This document shows positions 21,332 through 32,261 of a DNA stretch of 64,000 nt, piece after piece. Under the pieces are notes generated by a model. That model did not search any database. It was not told the origin of the DNA and saw nothing but the letters and a program-made list of their open reading frames with translations. The position numbers and the translations under genes are program-made. Each line of letters opens with the position of its first letter. The first letter of the stretch is position 1. The DNA is from Anniella stebbinsi (Eukaryota; Chordata; Lepidosauria; Squamata; Anniellidae). The stretch is taken from assembly GCA_029215795.1 (NCBI GenBank), contig JARDYH010000003.1:260641062-260705061 (forward strand), written 5' to 3'.

Positions 21332-21334
21332 TTA

Positions 21335-22009
21335 TCTCTGTTTACTTTGTATGTTGCTATATACTTATTTTCTATTGCACTGATTTGCCTTCCTCCCCCC
21401 CTTTTGTCACTCGTTATAATATTTTTGTGCAGTTCTATGCTTTTTAGCTTTTTATTTTTTGCTTCTTATTCAACTGGTGCACTATTTCGGTCTTTCTACC
21501 GATTTCAGATGCCAGCCTGAAATCCACAGGCAGGCTTCCCTGTGAATATACAGCAGGTGCTCAAAGAGAGGCTGGCTACATGTGGATTGGTCCAGGAGCC
21601 ATTAGATGTGCAACCTATGTGTTCAATTTGTTTTATCATTGATTGATGGTTGGCTGCAGGCCAGTGAGACATTTCCTAATTATTGCAAAAAGTTTTTATT
21701 TTGTTTTGTTTTTTTGGTCAAACCTTGTTACATGTGAAATTATCTTAGAGCTTTCTGCACTAGGCACTATGTTTCTGAACTGATGGGGGTTGAGACACTG
21801 CATAGCTGAGAATTAAAGTTATTTCAGATGTTTTATTTGATGATATGGAGGTAAATTTGTGCATTGGCAAAAATATGGAAAACAGAAGTGTGCAATGTTC
21901 CATTCCCACTTGCTGTTTTCTGACTCCTGTTCCAGCTCATATCATATGTAATTTCAGTTAATATTAATGTTTAGGATTATTTATACAGTGTTGCTCAAGT
22001 ATCTGAAGT
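21335..22009. other. apparently unique AT-rich sequence
   Basis: No gene or repeat recognised. Confidence 0.5.
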
Positions 22010-22205
22010 CCTTCATATAGATTATCTCAGTAATCCTTACAACGATCCTGTAAAGTAAGTCAGTAATATTATCTCTGCATGGCAGATGGTGTGTGGAAGT
22101 TGAGAAAGAGCAAGTTGCTACGGCCACCTAGTGCGTTTGTGGCTGAGATTAAATTTGCATTGGGGGCTTCCCAGCTCCCACTCTCAGACAGTAGGGTACA
22201 CCAGG
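22010..22205 (-). mobile_element. MIR-like SINE, minus strand
   Basis: 'atctcagtaatccttacaac', 'gatcctgtaaagtaag', 'ttatctctgcatggcagatg' and 'agcaagttgct' follow the MIR-class core read in reverse. Degraded. Confidence 0.6.
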
Positions 22206-22554
22206 CCTCAGCTCTGAGAGAATAGGGAAGGGGAGAAAATATTGGGGCTGAGATACATCTCTTGGGTGTATAGCACCTTCATAGCACATTTTCTTGGCAT
22301 CCTGGGAGAAGGACTTCATTCACCATCCTCTTATTCATCGTCCTTGCCTGCTCTCCTGCTCCCACTTTGTATACCCACCTCCTCTCTACCTCTTCAGCCC
22401 AGATCCTAGTATCTCAACAGCACTGCAGGGTGGAAGCCAACCAGAATCATAGAATCATAGCGTTGGAAGACATCCCAAACATTATTTGTCCAACCCTCAA
22501 TGCAGGAAATCCAATATTATAGTATCCCCCAATAGGTGGCCATCCAGCCTCTGT

Positions 22555-22616
22555 TTATTATTATTAATAATGATAATAATGATAATAATGATAATAATGA
22601 TAATAATAATAATAGG
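22555..22616. repeat. (TAATAATGA)n-type array
   Basis: 'aataatgat' repeated four to five times, flanked by plain TAA/TTA units. Confidence 0.95.
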
Positions 22617-22741
22617 GTCTGCAGGTGTGCCGTGCTTGTGTAACCTGTTGTGGGATTACCCCTTGTGGGGTTATAATAATACTCTAAGAAAGGAGAGTGC
22701 ACCGACTTCCATAGCAATCTGTTCCACTACTGAATAGTTCA

Positions 22742-23015
22742 TACTGTTAGTAAGTTCATACTACTACTACTACTACTACTACTATATTTATTTCTAACCC
22801 GCATCTCCCTCTGGATCGAGGTGGGGAACAACAATAAATATAAATACAAAGACCATAAAATAGATAAAACATTTTTAAAAAATCAAACTAATACATTATT
22901 AAAACATCTTAAAATTCAACTAGGTAGGCCTGTCGGAAGAGATCAGTCTTCACAGCTCTCTTAAATTCAAGAAGACTACTATGTTGTCGAATCTCTCCCG
23001 GCAGGCCATTCCACA
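22742..23015 (-). mobile_element. L2-type LINE 3' end nested in CR1
   Basis: The minus strand reads uninterrupted 'WNGLPGEIRQHSSLLEF' then 'KRAVKTDLFRQAYL' and a stop, the L2 RT C-terminus. It is followed by an AT-rich 3' UTR, 'ccagagggagatgcgggtt' and a (TAG)n tail (plus-strand (CTA)n at 22759-22784). Confidence 0.8.
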
Positions 23016-23390
23016 GTTAATCATTACCTGTTGGTTTGGGTCCTGCCTTCTGGAGCAACTGAATTCAAATCTGCTGCATCGTCTATGTAATAGCCCTTCA
23101 CATATTTGAAGATGGCTCTCATATCACCTCTTGATGTTATATTATACATGCTAAATAAATACATCTAACTCTTCCAACCTTTCCTCCTAGGACTTGGTCT
23201 CTAGTCACCACATCATCTTTGTCACCCTCCTCTATATGTGTTACTTCTTAAACAGCAGTAGCCAGAAATGAATAGAGTGGTACCGTTACTTTTTTGTGAT
23301 GTGGACACTACACTTCTGTTCATGCAGGCCGCTCTTTTAGCCTCTGCATCACACTGTAGACTCTTGCCCCACCATGTTATCTCCTCTTCC

Positions 23391-24238
23391 TCCTTTCCCA
23401 CATCAACAGACTGCCTTCTACTGGGGGCTCCGTCATCACACTGTGAATGCTGGCATGCCCTGTTCTGCCACAAGCACACAGATGCCAAGATGCTCATATT
23501 TGTAGGGCTTCCCGATGTGTGTGACTGATTGGAAATATGAGACATTTGAGGACATTAAGAGAAAAAAAAATCCTCCAGAAACTGATGCAGGCACATCACA
23601 CCAGTGCAGTAGTTATGTATCTTCTCCAATGATTGCTGTTTCATTCACATGTGAACTTTAAAAAACGTTTGGTCTTTCATTGATTGCACCTACAAGCATT
23701 TTCTCATGAACATTCATCTGATGAGATGTTCCACAACCATACCTTTCAATTTACAGAAGTGTCAACTCCGCAGCAATGCCCTATGTGCAGAGCTACTGGG
23801 GCGGAGGCTCAGTTTCATGCACTAAATGAACTTAATTTTGATGTATGGCTTTTAAAATTAACTGAGGCACTGTTACTTGCTTAAAAATAAGGCTTTGATT
23901 ATTATTTTTTTCAGTTGCATTCCAGATGATTTACTAATGCTATTTGCCAAATTATTCTCTACAGCAACATTTCTATTCGTGTCAATTTAGATGCCTGCAA
24001 CACCCGCCTTCTCTCCACTTAAACACAATTCTTTGGTGTTCCCTCCTCCTTCTCCCATGCAAGTGGAGAAATGTACCTTTCTAAGAAAAATTCTTTAATC
24101 ATATTTCACACGGAAGTGCAATTTGCTAGATGCAATTATGAATTAGTAATCGAGGAAAAATAATTTACTGAATTATATCATGCACATGCGGTTAAATGGA
24201 ACAACACAAAAGTTCATGGAAGCCATGATGCAGTGTAT
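23391..24238. other. no recognised feature
   Basis: About 850 bases. The first 30 may still be CR1. No coding or repeat signature otherwise. Confidence 0.45.
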
Positions 24239-24974
24239 TTCACTATCAAGATGGACAACATCTTTGGCTTCAGGATCCTCCTCCCACAATGGAGCTTCTT
24301 CTGGATTCTTTAGAAAGGCCACCACTGACTTCAACGTGAGCCCTCTGCTATGTTCAGTGTGACATGCACCATCCTTGTCATGTAAGAACTCTACACCCTT
24401 CTCCTTCGAACTAGAGTCAACTTTCATCTTCTTGCATAGTTTTTGGCTCACCGAATCACCGCTATCTATCCACCATATATAGGCTGACCATATGAAAAGG
24501 AGGACAGGGCTCCTGTATCTTTAACAATTGCAAAAGATAGGGAATTTCAGCAGGTATCGTTTGTATGCATACAGAACCTGGTGATTTTTTTTTTCCATCT
24601 CAACAGTTAAAGCTGCAGGAGCTATACTAGAGTGACCAGATACAAAAGAGGGCAAGGCTTCTGCAGCTTTAATTTTGTGATGATGAGGAAATTTCACCAG
24701 GTTCTGCATATATACAAATGACACCTGCTGAAATTCCATTTTCTATGAAACTGTTAAAGATACAGGAGCCCTGTCCTCCTTTTCATATGGTAAGCCTAAC
24801 CATATAGTACCTCGGCCTTTCACTGCTTGGGCTACATCAGACAACAAGCTGAGCGAACTGTCAGCAGCTGTCAAAGATTTGGAACAGAGCACCAATGCAT
24901 TATTCCATGTTCTCAGGAGTTTCTTGAAGTCCTTCTGATCACTATTTTTTCTCTATTAGTGGGGACACCTTTGC
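24239..24974 (-). pseudogene. PDIA5: PDIA5 (PDIR) fragment, intronless, frameshifted, split by a hAT element
   Basis: Reading the minus strand from 24974, translation matches the N-terminal, non-catalytic region of protein disulfide isomerase A5, an endoplasmic-reticulum thiol oxidoreductase. It begins just after the signal-peptide region ('AKVSPLIE'), has one extra base in an A-run near 24949, then reads 'SDQKDFKKLLRTWNNALVL' and 'LSLLSDVAQAVKGRGTI'. A hAT element (24480-24798) splits it. Excising that element plus one 8-bp duplication restores the frame into 'KLCKKMKVDSS', 'LTLKSVVAFLKN' and 'PLWEEDPEAKDVVHLDSE'. Homology stops there, before the thioredoxin domains. About 130 codons run without an intron, though PDIA5 has many small exons, so this is probably a retrocopy. 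Neither poly(A) nor the 3' part remains. Identification is from remembered family sequence. Confidence 0.85.
24480..24798. mobile_element. family B hAT-type MITE, copy 4, perfect 8-bp target duplication
   Basis: Termini TAGGCTGACC and GGTAAGCCTA. ACCATATA lies immediately outside on both sides (24472-24479 and 24799-24806), identical at all eight positions, which supports hAT. The element sits inside the PDIA5 fragment. The interior follows the family plan ('tatctttaacaattg', centre 'gagtgaccagatacaaaaga', 'tgacacctgctgaaattcc'). Confidence 0.93.
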
Positions 24975-24999
24975 TGATCATATGCATGCTGGAAAGATG

Positions 25000-25498
25000 G
25001 TCAAAAAGTGCCCTAAATGACTTGGGGACAGGTTATCTAAAGGAACGCCTCCTCCCATATATACCTGCCCGGACCCTAAGATCATCCTCAGGGGTCCTTC
25101 TCTGTGAGCCCCTGCCAAAGGAAGTGAGGCAGGTGGCTACTAGGAGGAGGGCCTTCTCTGCTGTGGCACCCCGGCTGTGGAATGAGCTCCCCAGAGAGGT
25201 TTGCCTGGCACTTACATTATACTCTTTTAGACGCCAGATGAAGAACCTTTTTATTCTCACAGTGTTTTAAAAGCTTATCAGCTTAATTTTTAACCTTGAT
25301 GTTTTAAATCTGTATAGATTTCTGCATCGCTGCTCGGTTTTTATCTTGGTTGTGCTTTTATCCTGCATTTTAAATGTTTTTATATTGTCGTTGTTTTATA
25401 TTTTGAATGTTTTTCATGGTTTTAATTTTTGTAAACCGCTCAGAGAGCTTTGGCTATTGGGTGGTATAGAAATGCAGTAAATAAATAAATAAATGAAT
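25000..25498 (+). mobile_element. L2-type LINE 3' end with readable RT C-terminus
   Basis: The frame ending at 25270 reads 'LKERLLPYIPARTLRSSSG', then 'RRAFSAVAPRLWNELPREV' and 'FRRQMKNLFIL', the L2-clade RT C-terminus. The 3' UTR has 'ttgtaaaccgctcagagagc', 'tttggctattgggtggtat' and an (AAAT)n tail. 5'-truncated. The other ORFs here are shadows. Confidence 0.9.
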
Positions 25499-26614
25499 AA
25501 CTAAGGCGAGGAGGAGGAGGAGGAGCGACCACACTCTCCCTTCCAAAGCACGGAGTCCTCCCAAAGCTGTGTCCTAGCAGAGCCATGATCAATCCAGCCA
25601 GCTAGCTCTTACTCCAGCTTGTGCTTATGCAGTGTATTTTTTGTGTTACAGATTTGAATTCAGAGTTGCAGTTGAGGGTTTCCCCCCACCACCCAAAAAA
25701 TCCGGATGCCAATGGTACTAAATTTTACTGGGGAACAGCAGGATCTTAAAAACATCTCAAGACTTACTTTGGATTTTCAGCCCCTAGACTGTCAGTTTGC
25801 TTGTATAACATAACACCATTGCATAAGATGTGTGAAAATGATAATGCTATTGTTATAAAGGAGGGGATCCATCTGGCTTGGGAAAGGAAGTGGCTGGTTG
25901 TGCCTCCAGGACAAGAATACCCATTCCTGAAGTATTCTTTGTGTTTGTTCTAGATAATTGGGGTCCTCATCCTTCCCCTGCACTAAGAAAACCAAAAAGC
26001 ACTATCAAATATCTACTAATATACACCTACATAGACATAAGGGAAAAAAGACAAGCAGAAGTCAACAATAGTTGATAATAAATGTTTTTCAATCCCCTTT
26101 TCTGTTGAACTATTGATTCCAATAACTCCTAAAGCGAGGCTCATGTTCTTGTAGTAACACTTCTAGACTGCTGAGTTCTCTCTTCAAATGACATATTTAT
26201 ATTAAACTCTCCATTTCTTTTACAAAATTTGTTCTGTCTTGTCAAGGTAGTTGGAATATTTGTGACTGGGGAGTGCCAATCTTTTTTTTTTCGAATACAA
26301 TTTTAGATGATCTTCAAAGATTCATAATTGAATCCCTAAATCTGTAGCAAGAAATACTTCAGTGTGAAAATCAGTACAATCATAGGATCCAAAGATGGGC
26401 CTTCATAAAAGTTGGGTACAGTCACCACCATGTCTTAGAAATGACATCTCAAATATACCCAGAGATTAATTCTGCACTTTCTGTTTAATCTCTGTGGCAT
26501 AAGATATTATCTATAGGTGACTTTGTGATCTGCTTCTGAAAGATTTAGAGATAATGTGAATTATGTCAATTTATACACACCCTTCCAAGTTCCTCCCAAA
26601 CCTAAATACATTCA
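25499..26614. other. no recognised feature
   Basis: Starts with a (GAG)n stretch (25508-25526) and is otherwise unique-looking. Confidence 0.5.
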
Positions 26615-26700
26615 ATACTATTCATGTCTACTCAGAAATAAGACTCATTGAGTTCAAAGGGACTTACTCCCAGATAGATGTTTATAGAACTGTACAGTAC
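26615..26700 (-). repeat. dispersed 'CTCAGAAATAAG' repeat
   Basis: 'tctactcagaaataagactc' then 'gttcaaagggacttactccc' matches a very common squamate interspersed repeat that I recall but cannot classify. Confidence 0.55.
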
Positions 26701-27839
26701 TATAACTCATTTTCTCATTTAATATTGTAGTCATCTTCCTTTAATGTTCCAGCCTTGGTTAACACATAGGATTTTGCTACCATTCCTGCATAATTATACC
26801 ACTACTCCATAAATGGTTCAAAACTCATTAATCTCCTAAGGCAATAATCATGTCTAAACTTCTGGATGAGAAAATACCAAATTTGAAGGAACCAAAGAAA
26901 GGGGGAGGAGATTAACATCCCCATCCTTTGCTCTAAGAAGCTGAAATAATGTCAGTTTATTTCCTGGCATTATTTTAAAAAATAATGTTCTGCTAGTTGG
27001 ATATTTATGGGGGAAGAAGCTTCAAAATGTCCCCTCAAGCCGTTATTTGGAACACAGAGCTATGGTGTCTAGAACCATGAGAGCCAGCTGCTGAGAGGAC
27101 AGAACATGCAAGGGACCTTGGCAGATAAAGAGGAGGTGTCAGGCTTTTAAAGAAATGTAGGTTCAAATCAGGGAGATCCTTAGGAATGAAGGACACTTGC
27201 GAGGCTTGGGACACATTTTGAAATATAGGGTATGTACTGCAGAAGGCAGGTGAGAGTATAGAGATATCTGGAATGTTGCAAGCATCTTCATTGCCTTTGT
27301 TTCAATTACAATTTAAGGATATGATTAAGGAAAACAGAATGTGGATTGCCTGAAATGAGGCATCTTTTTGCAGAGATTACGGTTTAGCAGACAGTGTAAA
27401 CATTGCAGCTGATAACGAAATAAACCAGCCTTAAAAAAAATCTCTATAACACATTTTAAAATATACTGATTCAGCTGCCTGAAATAACCTCTCCTGCTGT
27501 CACAATTCCTTCCCAGTATGACAGTGATGTAGCCCATTTCACAAAGAAAAGGTTAGGAGCTGTGTTTGGGGGAAAGAAGCAGCTGCCTAGATGGCACACT
27601 AGCTCAGTCTGCAGCAGATGAACAATTCAATCTACATACAGACCCCCAAGTTGAACAAACCAAGTACGGCACCCACCAGAGTTTCATGAAGTATTCTTTT
27701 CTGCCTCTGCTTTGATCAGGCCTTAGTGTCAATCAGGTGCTGGTGAGACCTGGGTTGCTGGGTTCCCCTATGGATTCTCCCCCCACACACACCCAGCAAG
27801 GGCAAGTTTCAGAAATGGGAATAGACCCGGAAGCTTGAA
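26701..27839. other. apparently unique sequence
   Basis: No gene or repeat recognised. The ORF at 27325-27537 minus has no family signature. Confidence 0.5.
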
Positions 27840-28290
27840 GTGGAGCTGGAATTCAGTCAGGCTTGTCTGTATGTTCCAACAAGGAGCAGAGCAAGACTGA
27901 GGCTTAAATAAGAGTTTACTGATGAAGTCTTGGTCCCTTAAAGGGCCCTGACCTGTTTTAGCAATCTGAGACTACAATGATGGCCCTATATAGGCATGGC
28001 CCTGTTCTTCAAAGTCTGAGGACATAATTCAACCTACTCTGAATGCAGAAGAGATGACACCTGGCATCTTTTTTGGAGAACTGGATCCTGGGGAGAAGCC
28101 TCATTATGACTTTTCATGGACAACTCCTTTTGAATTAACTCTGTAGCATCTTCATCTAAGGGCAAGGGGTCAGGAACCTCTGAGGATGAAAGTTTGGAGT
28201 CCTGGCACATGACAAGAAGCATCCCATTTTTTTTCTGCCAGCCTGGGACTGCAAAAATAGGGATTGTCAAGCAGCCAGCAGGCCAACATC
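27840..28290 (-). mobile_element. candidate LTR remnant, minus strand
   Basis: On the minus strand a TATA box ('cctatatagggcc', near 27985-27995) is followed about 90 bases on by 'taaactcttatttaagcc' and 'cttgctctgctccttgttgg', an LTR-like R-U5 style. Upstream is an acidic frame ('SSEVPDPLPLDEDATEL') recalling the frame in the 20009 LTR. No second LTR and no gag-pol. It could be another kind of old element. Confidence 0.35.
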
Positions 28291-29078
28291 CATGATTGGT
28301 TGTCTATATTTAGCTCAGTGGGACACACGTCTGCAGGCCTGGGACTTGTTAATTGGAAGAGAATGGTCCTGGACATAAAAGCCCCATCTGCTATCTAAAT
28401 TCAGCTGTTGTCTCTGACCTGACCAAGGCCTTCTCCTATTTAAAGCAAAGATTTGCGAGAGCCTTCTCATTCTTGCCACAACTTGAGAATTCACAAGAGC
28501 AAGATTTAGGCCACAATCCATAACTGGCTTAGTCCTAAGAAGTCCTGCGAGGCATAAATAGGACTGATCAAATATCAGATTTACTGTAACAGAGCATTTA
28601 AGTTGCTGGCATTAAGCAAGTGCCGTTTTAACTCTGGTCTAGCTTCTGATTGCTTAAGTTGTAATCCATATATCCACTTTAATTTAGTGGAACACAAAAA
28701 AGGGGGTTTGAGGCAGCTACCTATGGACATTGAATCTTAAGATCAGGTTCCAAGTTATAAGGTCTTGGCTTGTAATGTGGGTTTTAATTTCATGCCTTTT
28801 ATTTATCATAGGAGGAACTATATGGATCTTACACCACCTTGTTCTCTCCCAGCATTTCCCTGCTTAACAATGGGGTAGGGCAGTGCAGCACAGATTACCT
28901 TCTCATAACCAGAAGCATTTTATTCTTTAGAGAAAGAATGCAGGCCACTTTATGAAGCCGCTGATCTTGTAGCATGAACTGGACATGTTTATTGACAGAA
29001 TAGGCTGGCTTGTTCATTCCCACAGTGGGTTGGACATTTCATTGTGTTTCTTTTCCCCCCTACAGTCTGAGGAGAAGT
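28291..29078. other. no recognised feature
   Basis: May include more of the LTR-like element at its left edge; otherwise nothing identified. Confidence 0.4.
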
Positions 29079-29238
29079 CATAGAATAGTAGAGTTGGAAG
29101 GGACCTATAAGGCCAGCAAGTCAACCCCCCCTGCTCAATGCAGGACTCCACCTTCAAGCATATCTGAAAGATGGCTGTCCAGCAGCCTCTTGAATGACTC
29201 TAGTGTGGGAGAGCCCACCACCTCCCTAGGTCATTGGC
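29079..29238 (-). mobile_element. CR1 LINE 3' end fragment
   Basis: 'catagaatagtagagttgga', 'gggacctataaggccagc' and 'gtgtgggagagcccaccacc' are the reverse complement of the CR1 3' end. A LINE/SINE-type tail 'aaaaaggcgggatataaat' follows at 29260-29290. Confidence 0.88.
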
Positions 29239-29324
29239 TATATGAAGCAAACAATATTGGGAAAAAGGCGGGATATAAATAAATATAATAAGAAGAAGTT
29301 ACACTGATATATGAAGATAACTTA

Positions 29325-29841
29325 GGCCCTTTCTACACCTAAGGATGTAGAGGGAGGGAGGGGGGAGGATTGCAATCTTACCTGCTTCCACGATCCTCCC
29401 CCAGCGTCTAAACGGAAGCATGACATCCCGGAAACAAACAGGAATGTTGTGCCTGACAATTTTTATTTATTGATTTTTAAGTCGGGAGCCCAACTGCACT
29501 CCAAAGAATAGTAAGTTATATATATATATATATATATATATAGGCTGACCCAGCTCCCCCTACCCGATGTCCCTGGACTCCCCCCGGACCAGCTCCTTCC
29601 CTCTTGCTGACCCCCATTACTCATGGGAAGGAGGGAAGAAGATGGGACAGGGGGCCCACACCACCTGTGGTCCTCCATCACGGGACCGCAGGGAAAATCG
29701 GGATTAACTGGGCAACCAGTCATCCCCTGAAAATGAAGGAGTCTTCCCTGCCTGCTCATGGGATCCCCTGTGCATCATTTGGACGCATAGGGACGACCCA
29801 GGGATGACTCTGGGGGGGGAAAGGCAGGTGTAGACATGGCC
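29325..29841 (+). mobile_element. family A MITE, copy 3
   Basis: Ends GGCCCTTTCTACACC and GGTGTAGACATGGCC. Internally it has 'cttacctgcttccacgatcc' near the left and 'gatcccctgtgcatcattt' near the right. It carries a (TA)n array at 29515-29542. Same orientation as the next copy 686 bases on. Confidence 0.8.
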
Positions 29842-29914
29842 TATGCCTGTTATATGAAGATAACTTACACTGAATACCATACTATCCTGGGCCCATGTAA
29901 CATGGAATGCTTTG

Positions 29915-30060
29915 ATCAGGGCTGGCCTCCCAACAAGGCTGGCTTTGCCATTAGACAAAGGGAGGCAGTTGGCTCAGGCAGCAGGGGCTGGGAGGCAACA
30001 GCAAGGCATTGGAGGAGAGAGCTGTGTACCCTCTGGCCTACTCTGCAACCCCTAAGGTAG
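29915..30060. repeat. repeat Y, copy 1
   Basis: 'attagacaaagggaggcagt' and 'ggctcaggcagcagggg' are shared, inverted, with 34395-34570. Class unknown. Confidence 0.4.
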
Positions 30061-30119
30061 CCTGCTACCTTCAGGTGTAATGGAGGACACTGTCCCATCA
30101 TCAGTGTTGCAGGCAGATT

Positions 30120-30212
30120 TATTGGCCAGTTTGTTGACTTTTTGTACTTTTTAATTAATTTATTTATTTTCATCTCTATACTGCCCAATAGCTGAAGCTC
30201 TCCCATGGAATG
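30120..30212 (-). mobile_element. L2-type LINE 3' tail
   Basis: 'aattaatttatttattttca' then 'ctgcccaatagctgaagctc' is the L2 3' end reversed. Confidence 0.75.
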
Positions 30213-30527
30213 GAAGGATTGCCTTCTTATTCTTTGCAAAATGTCTTGGGCCAGACCTGCCTCCAAAGATTTCCAGGCTCTGCTACCTGTTATCCTTTTA
30301 ACTGCAGCCATCAAGGACTGAAGCCAAGAACTTCTGCAAGTGCAGCAGGTGTCTTCAGGGCCATTTCTAGGGTTGAAAGAATCCTTGACAAGCAGATATC
30401 TAGAGGGCCTCCCTCCCAAAATGCCCCCTCCACCAGGATCCATGAGAGTACTGTGTGGCTTAGTGTGGTGGCACCAAAAGCTCAAAGTGACAGCTATTTC
30501 TCAACTCAACTTCAGGGCATATTCTGT
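30213..30527. other. weak tRNA-SINE trace, otherwise unrecognised
   Basis: 'cttctgcaagtgcagcaggt' near 30328 resembles the reversed head of the tRNA-Ala-like SINE at 55545-55795, but it is too decayed to call. Confidence 0.3.
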
Positions 30528-31024
30528 GGGCATGTCTACACCAAAGGGTGTAGAGGGAGGGAGGGGGAGGATCGTGGACTTACCTGCTTCCGCGATCCTC
30601 CCCAGATGTCTACACTGTCGCACGACGTCCCGGGGGGAGGGAAGAGGGATGTTGCGGGTGCCATTTTCCAAAAAACTGAAAAGGAGCTATGCAGCCTCAA
30701 TCCATGGGAAAGGTAAGTTTTGGGTTTTTTTTTTTTTTTTTACAAAAACCTGCTCCCAACCCTCCCCCCCCGCCACCCTGGGGATGGCAAAATTGCCTTT
30801 CCCCCACCCCATGGGCACAAAGCCACCCCATGCGGCTCCGTGCCCATTTTAGCACCCGGGATTATGGAAAAAATGGGATATCCCCAGTTTTCGTTCTCCT
30901 GGGGTTCTCCTGGGGTTGTCCCCAGGTCATCCCCGGTTGATCCCGGGATCCCCTGTGCATCATGTAGACGCATAGGAATGACCTAGGGATGACCTCAGGA
31001 TAAAGGTTTGGTGTAGACATGGCC
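30528..31024 (+). mobile_element. family A MITE, copy 4 (reference copy)
   Basis: Ends GGGCATGTCTACACCA and TGGTGTAGACATGGCC, the best-preserved pair of the family. Left sub-end: 'gatcgtggacttacctgctt'; right sub-end: 'gatcccctgtgcatcatgta'. Long ORFs on both strands are shadows. A compound microsatellite starts at its right edge. Confidence 0.85.
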
Positions 31025-31025
31025 T

Positions 31026-31074
<49 letters not shown>

Positions 31075-31099
31075 GGCGGGCGGGCGGGCGGGCGGGCAG
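31025..31099. repeat. compound (TG)n(AG)n(GGGC)n microsatellite
   Basis: About 12 TG, 12 AG and 6 GGGC units in succession. Confidence 0.95.
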
Positions 31100-31465
31100 G
31101 GTAACAGCCAGAAACCATTTTTCTCTTCACAATGCCCCAGTAGTTGTGTTGTCTTTTGGGACATGGTTGAAAACAAAGATGGCCACATGTCACAGATAGG
31201 AGTATATTGCTTTTAAAATAAAATAAAGAGAGCTGAGGGCTGAGCATCAGTGCTGGGTCATGTCAGGGCATACCTGCCCAAACATGTTGCCTGCTGGTGC
31301 TAGGCCGACCTCTGCATCTCATGTGGAGACAAATACCCCCTGTAGGAATGGTAAATACTCATGAAAGAATCATGTGGTTAGAACCAATGACATTTTCCTT
31401 TCCTAACTGTGTCATCTAGTTCTTAGGGAATGCCTTATTACCATCAATATGGAATGACTCTCCCG
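31100..31465. other. no recognised feature
   Basis: About 365 bases; nothing identified. Confidence 0.5.
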
Positions 31466-31469
31466 ACAT

Positions 31470-31860
31470 GAACCTACCCATACACTACGCTCAACATCTA
31501 AGGTCCTCCTCCTGGTGCCTACTCCGAGGGAAGCTCAGAGGATGGCAACAAGGGAGAGGGCCTTTTCAGTGGTGGTCCCACAACTGGGGAATGATCTCCT
31601 CGATGAGGCTCACGTGGCACCAACATTGTTATCTTTTCAGTGCCAGGTTAAGACTTTTCTCTTCTCCCAGGCATTTCACAGCATATGTTGAGTTTTAACT
31701 GACCACAGAATAGTGTTATGTCATCTGCTTTTATGGTTTTAAATTTTGTATATCTGTTTTTAATGTTCAATGTTTAAATCTTTCTAAACTGCCCAGAGAG
31801 CTTCGGTTATGGGGCTGTATATACATGTAATAAATCGTCATCATCATCATCATCATCATC
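31470..31860 (+). mobile_element. L2-type LINE 3' end
   Basis: Broken frames give 'RAFSVVVPQLGNDLLDEA' and 'KTFLFSQAF', then 'taaactgcccagagagcttc' and 'ggttatggggctgtatatac', and a (CAT)n run (31838-31860). It is close to the 52590 copy. Confidence 0.85.
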
Positions 31861-32261
31861 AAAAGGAAACATGAGATTGATTCCACACATATCGTTCCTA
31901 GATCCATTTGTTACCAGAATAATATGAAACACCCCCACCACAATTGTTAGCTTAGCATTATCAGTCCTAAATGCAAAATTACTTCCATGAATTTAACCCA
32001 TGTTTGCACCAAGACTTCCTTTTTTTCCCTTTTTTTTTGGCACACATTTTTTGATTTTGCTACAAACCTGCTGTCCTTAAGTACGCAAGATTGAAATCAT
32101 GGGTTTAAATCCAAGTTTTCATTTTCCATAAATTAACTAACATTTATATTCCGCCAGTTTAAATTTAAAAAAAAAACAGGTAGGTATATGTATACATGTG
32201 TGCGTGTGTCTCTGTGTGCAAGAAACGAATACACAAACATCTCATAAGTTAAGTTGACACC
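31861..32261. other. no recognised feature
   Basis: AT-rich sequence, with a T-run at 32020-32040. 'aacatttatattccgcc' at 32139 may be a SINE/LINE tail scrap. Confidence 0.4.

Larger units (their letters stand above)
22444..23390 (-). mobile_element. older CR1 LINE, minus strand, interrupted
   Basis: It starts with 'atcatagaatcatag' and 'gttggaagacatccc' (3' UTR), continues through 'cccttcacatatttgaagat', 'ggctctcatatcacctcttg' and 'aacctttcctcctaggactt', and reaches 'gaatagagtggtaccgttac', the further-5' RT region. It is more diverged than the other CR1 copies. An L2 tail sits inside it (22742-23015), and a (TAA/TGA)n array expands at 22555-22616. Confidence 0.8.

Noticed and set aside
24827..25270. 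147-aa plus-strand ORF as one gene
   Set aside because: Its first part is antisense to the PDIA5 remnant and its second part is the L2 RT tail; a chance fusion.
29515..29542. TATA-type promoter
   Set aside because: It is a (TA)n microsatellite inside family A with no other promoter context.
30210..30852. Two overlapping 170-aa ORFs
   Set aside because: They enter family A from unrelated sequence, switch frames relative to the reverse-strand ORFs, and show no conserved motif.
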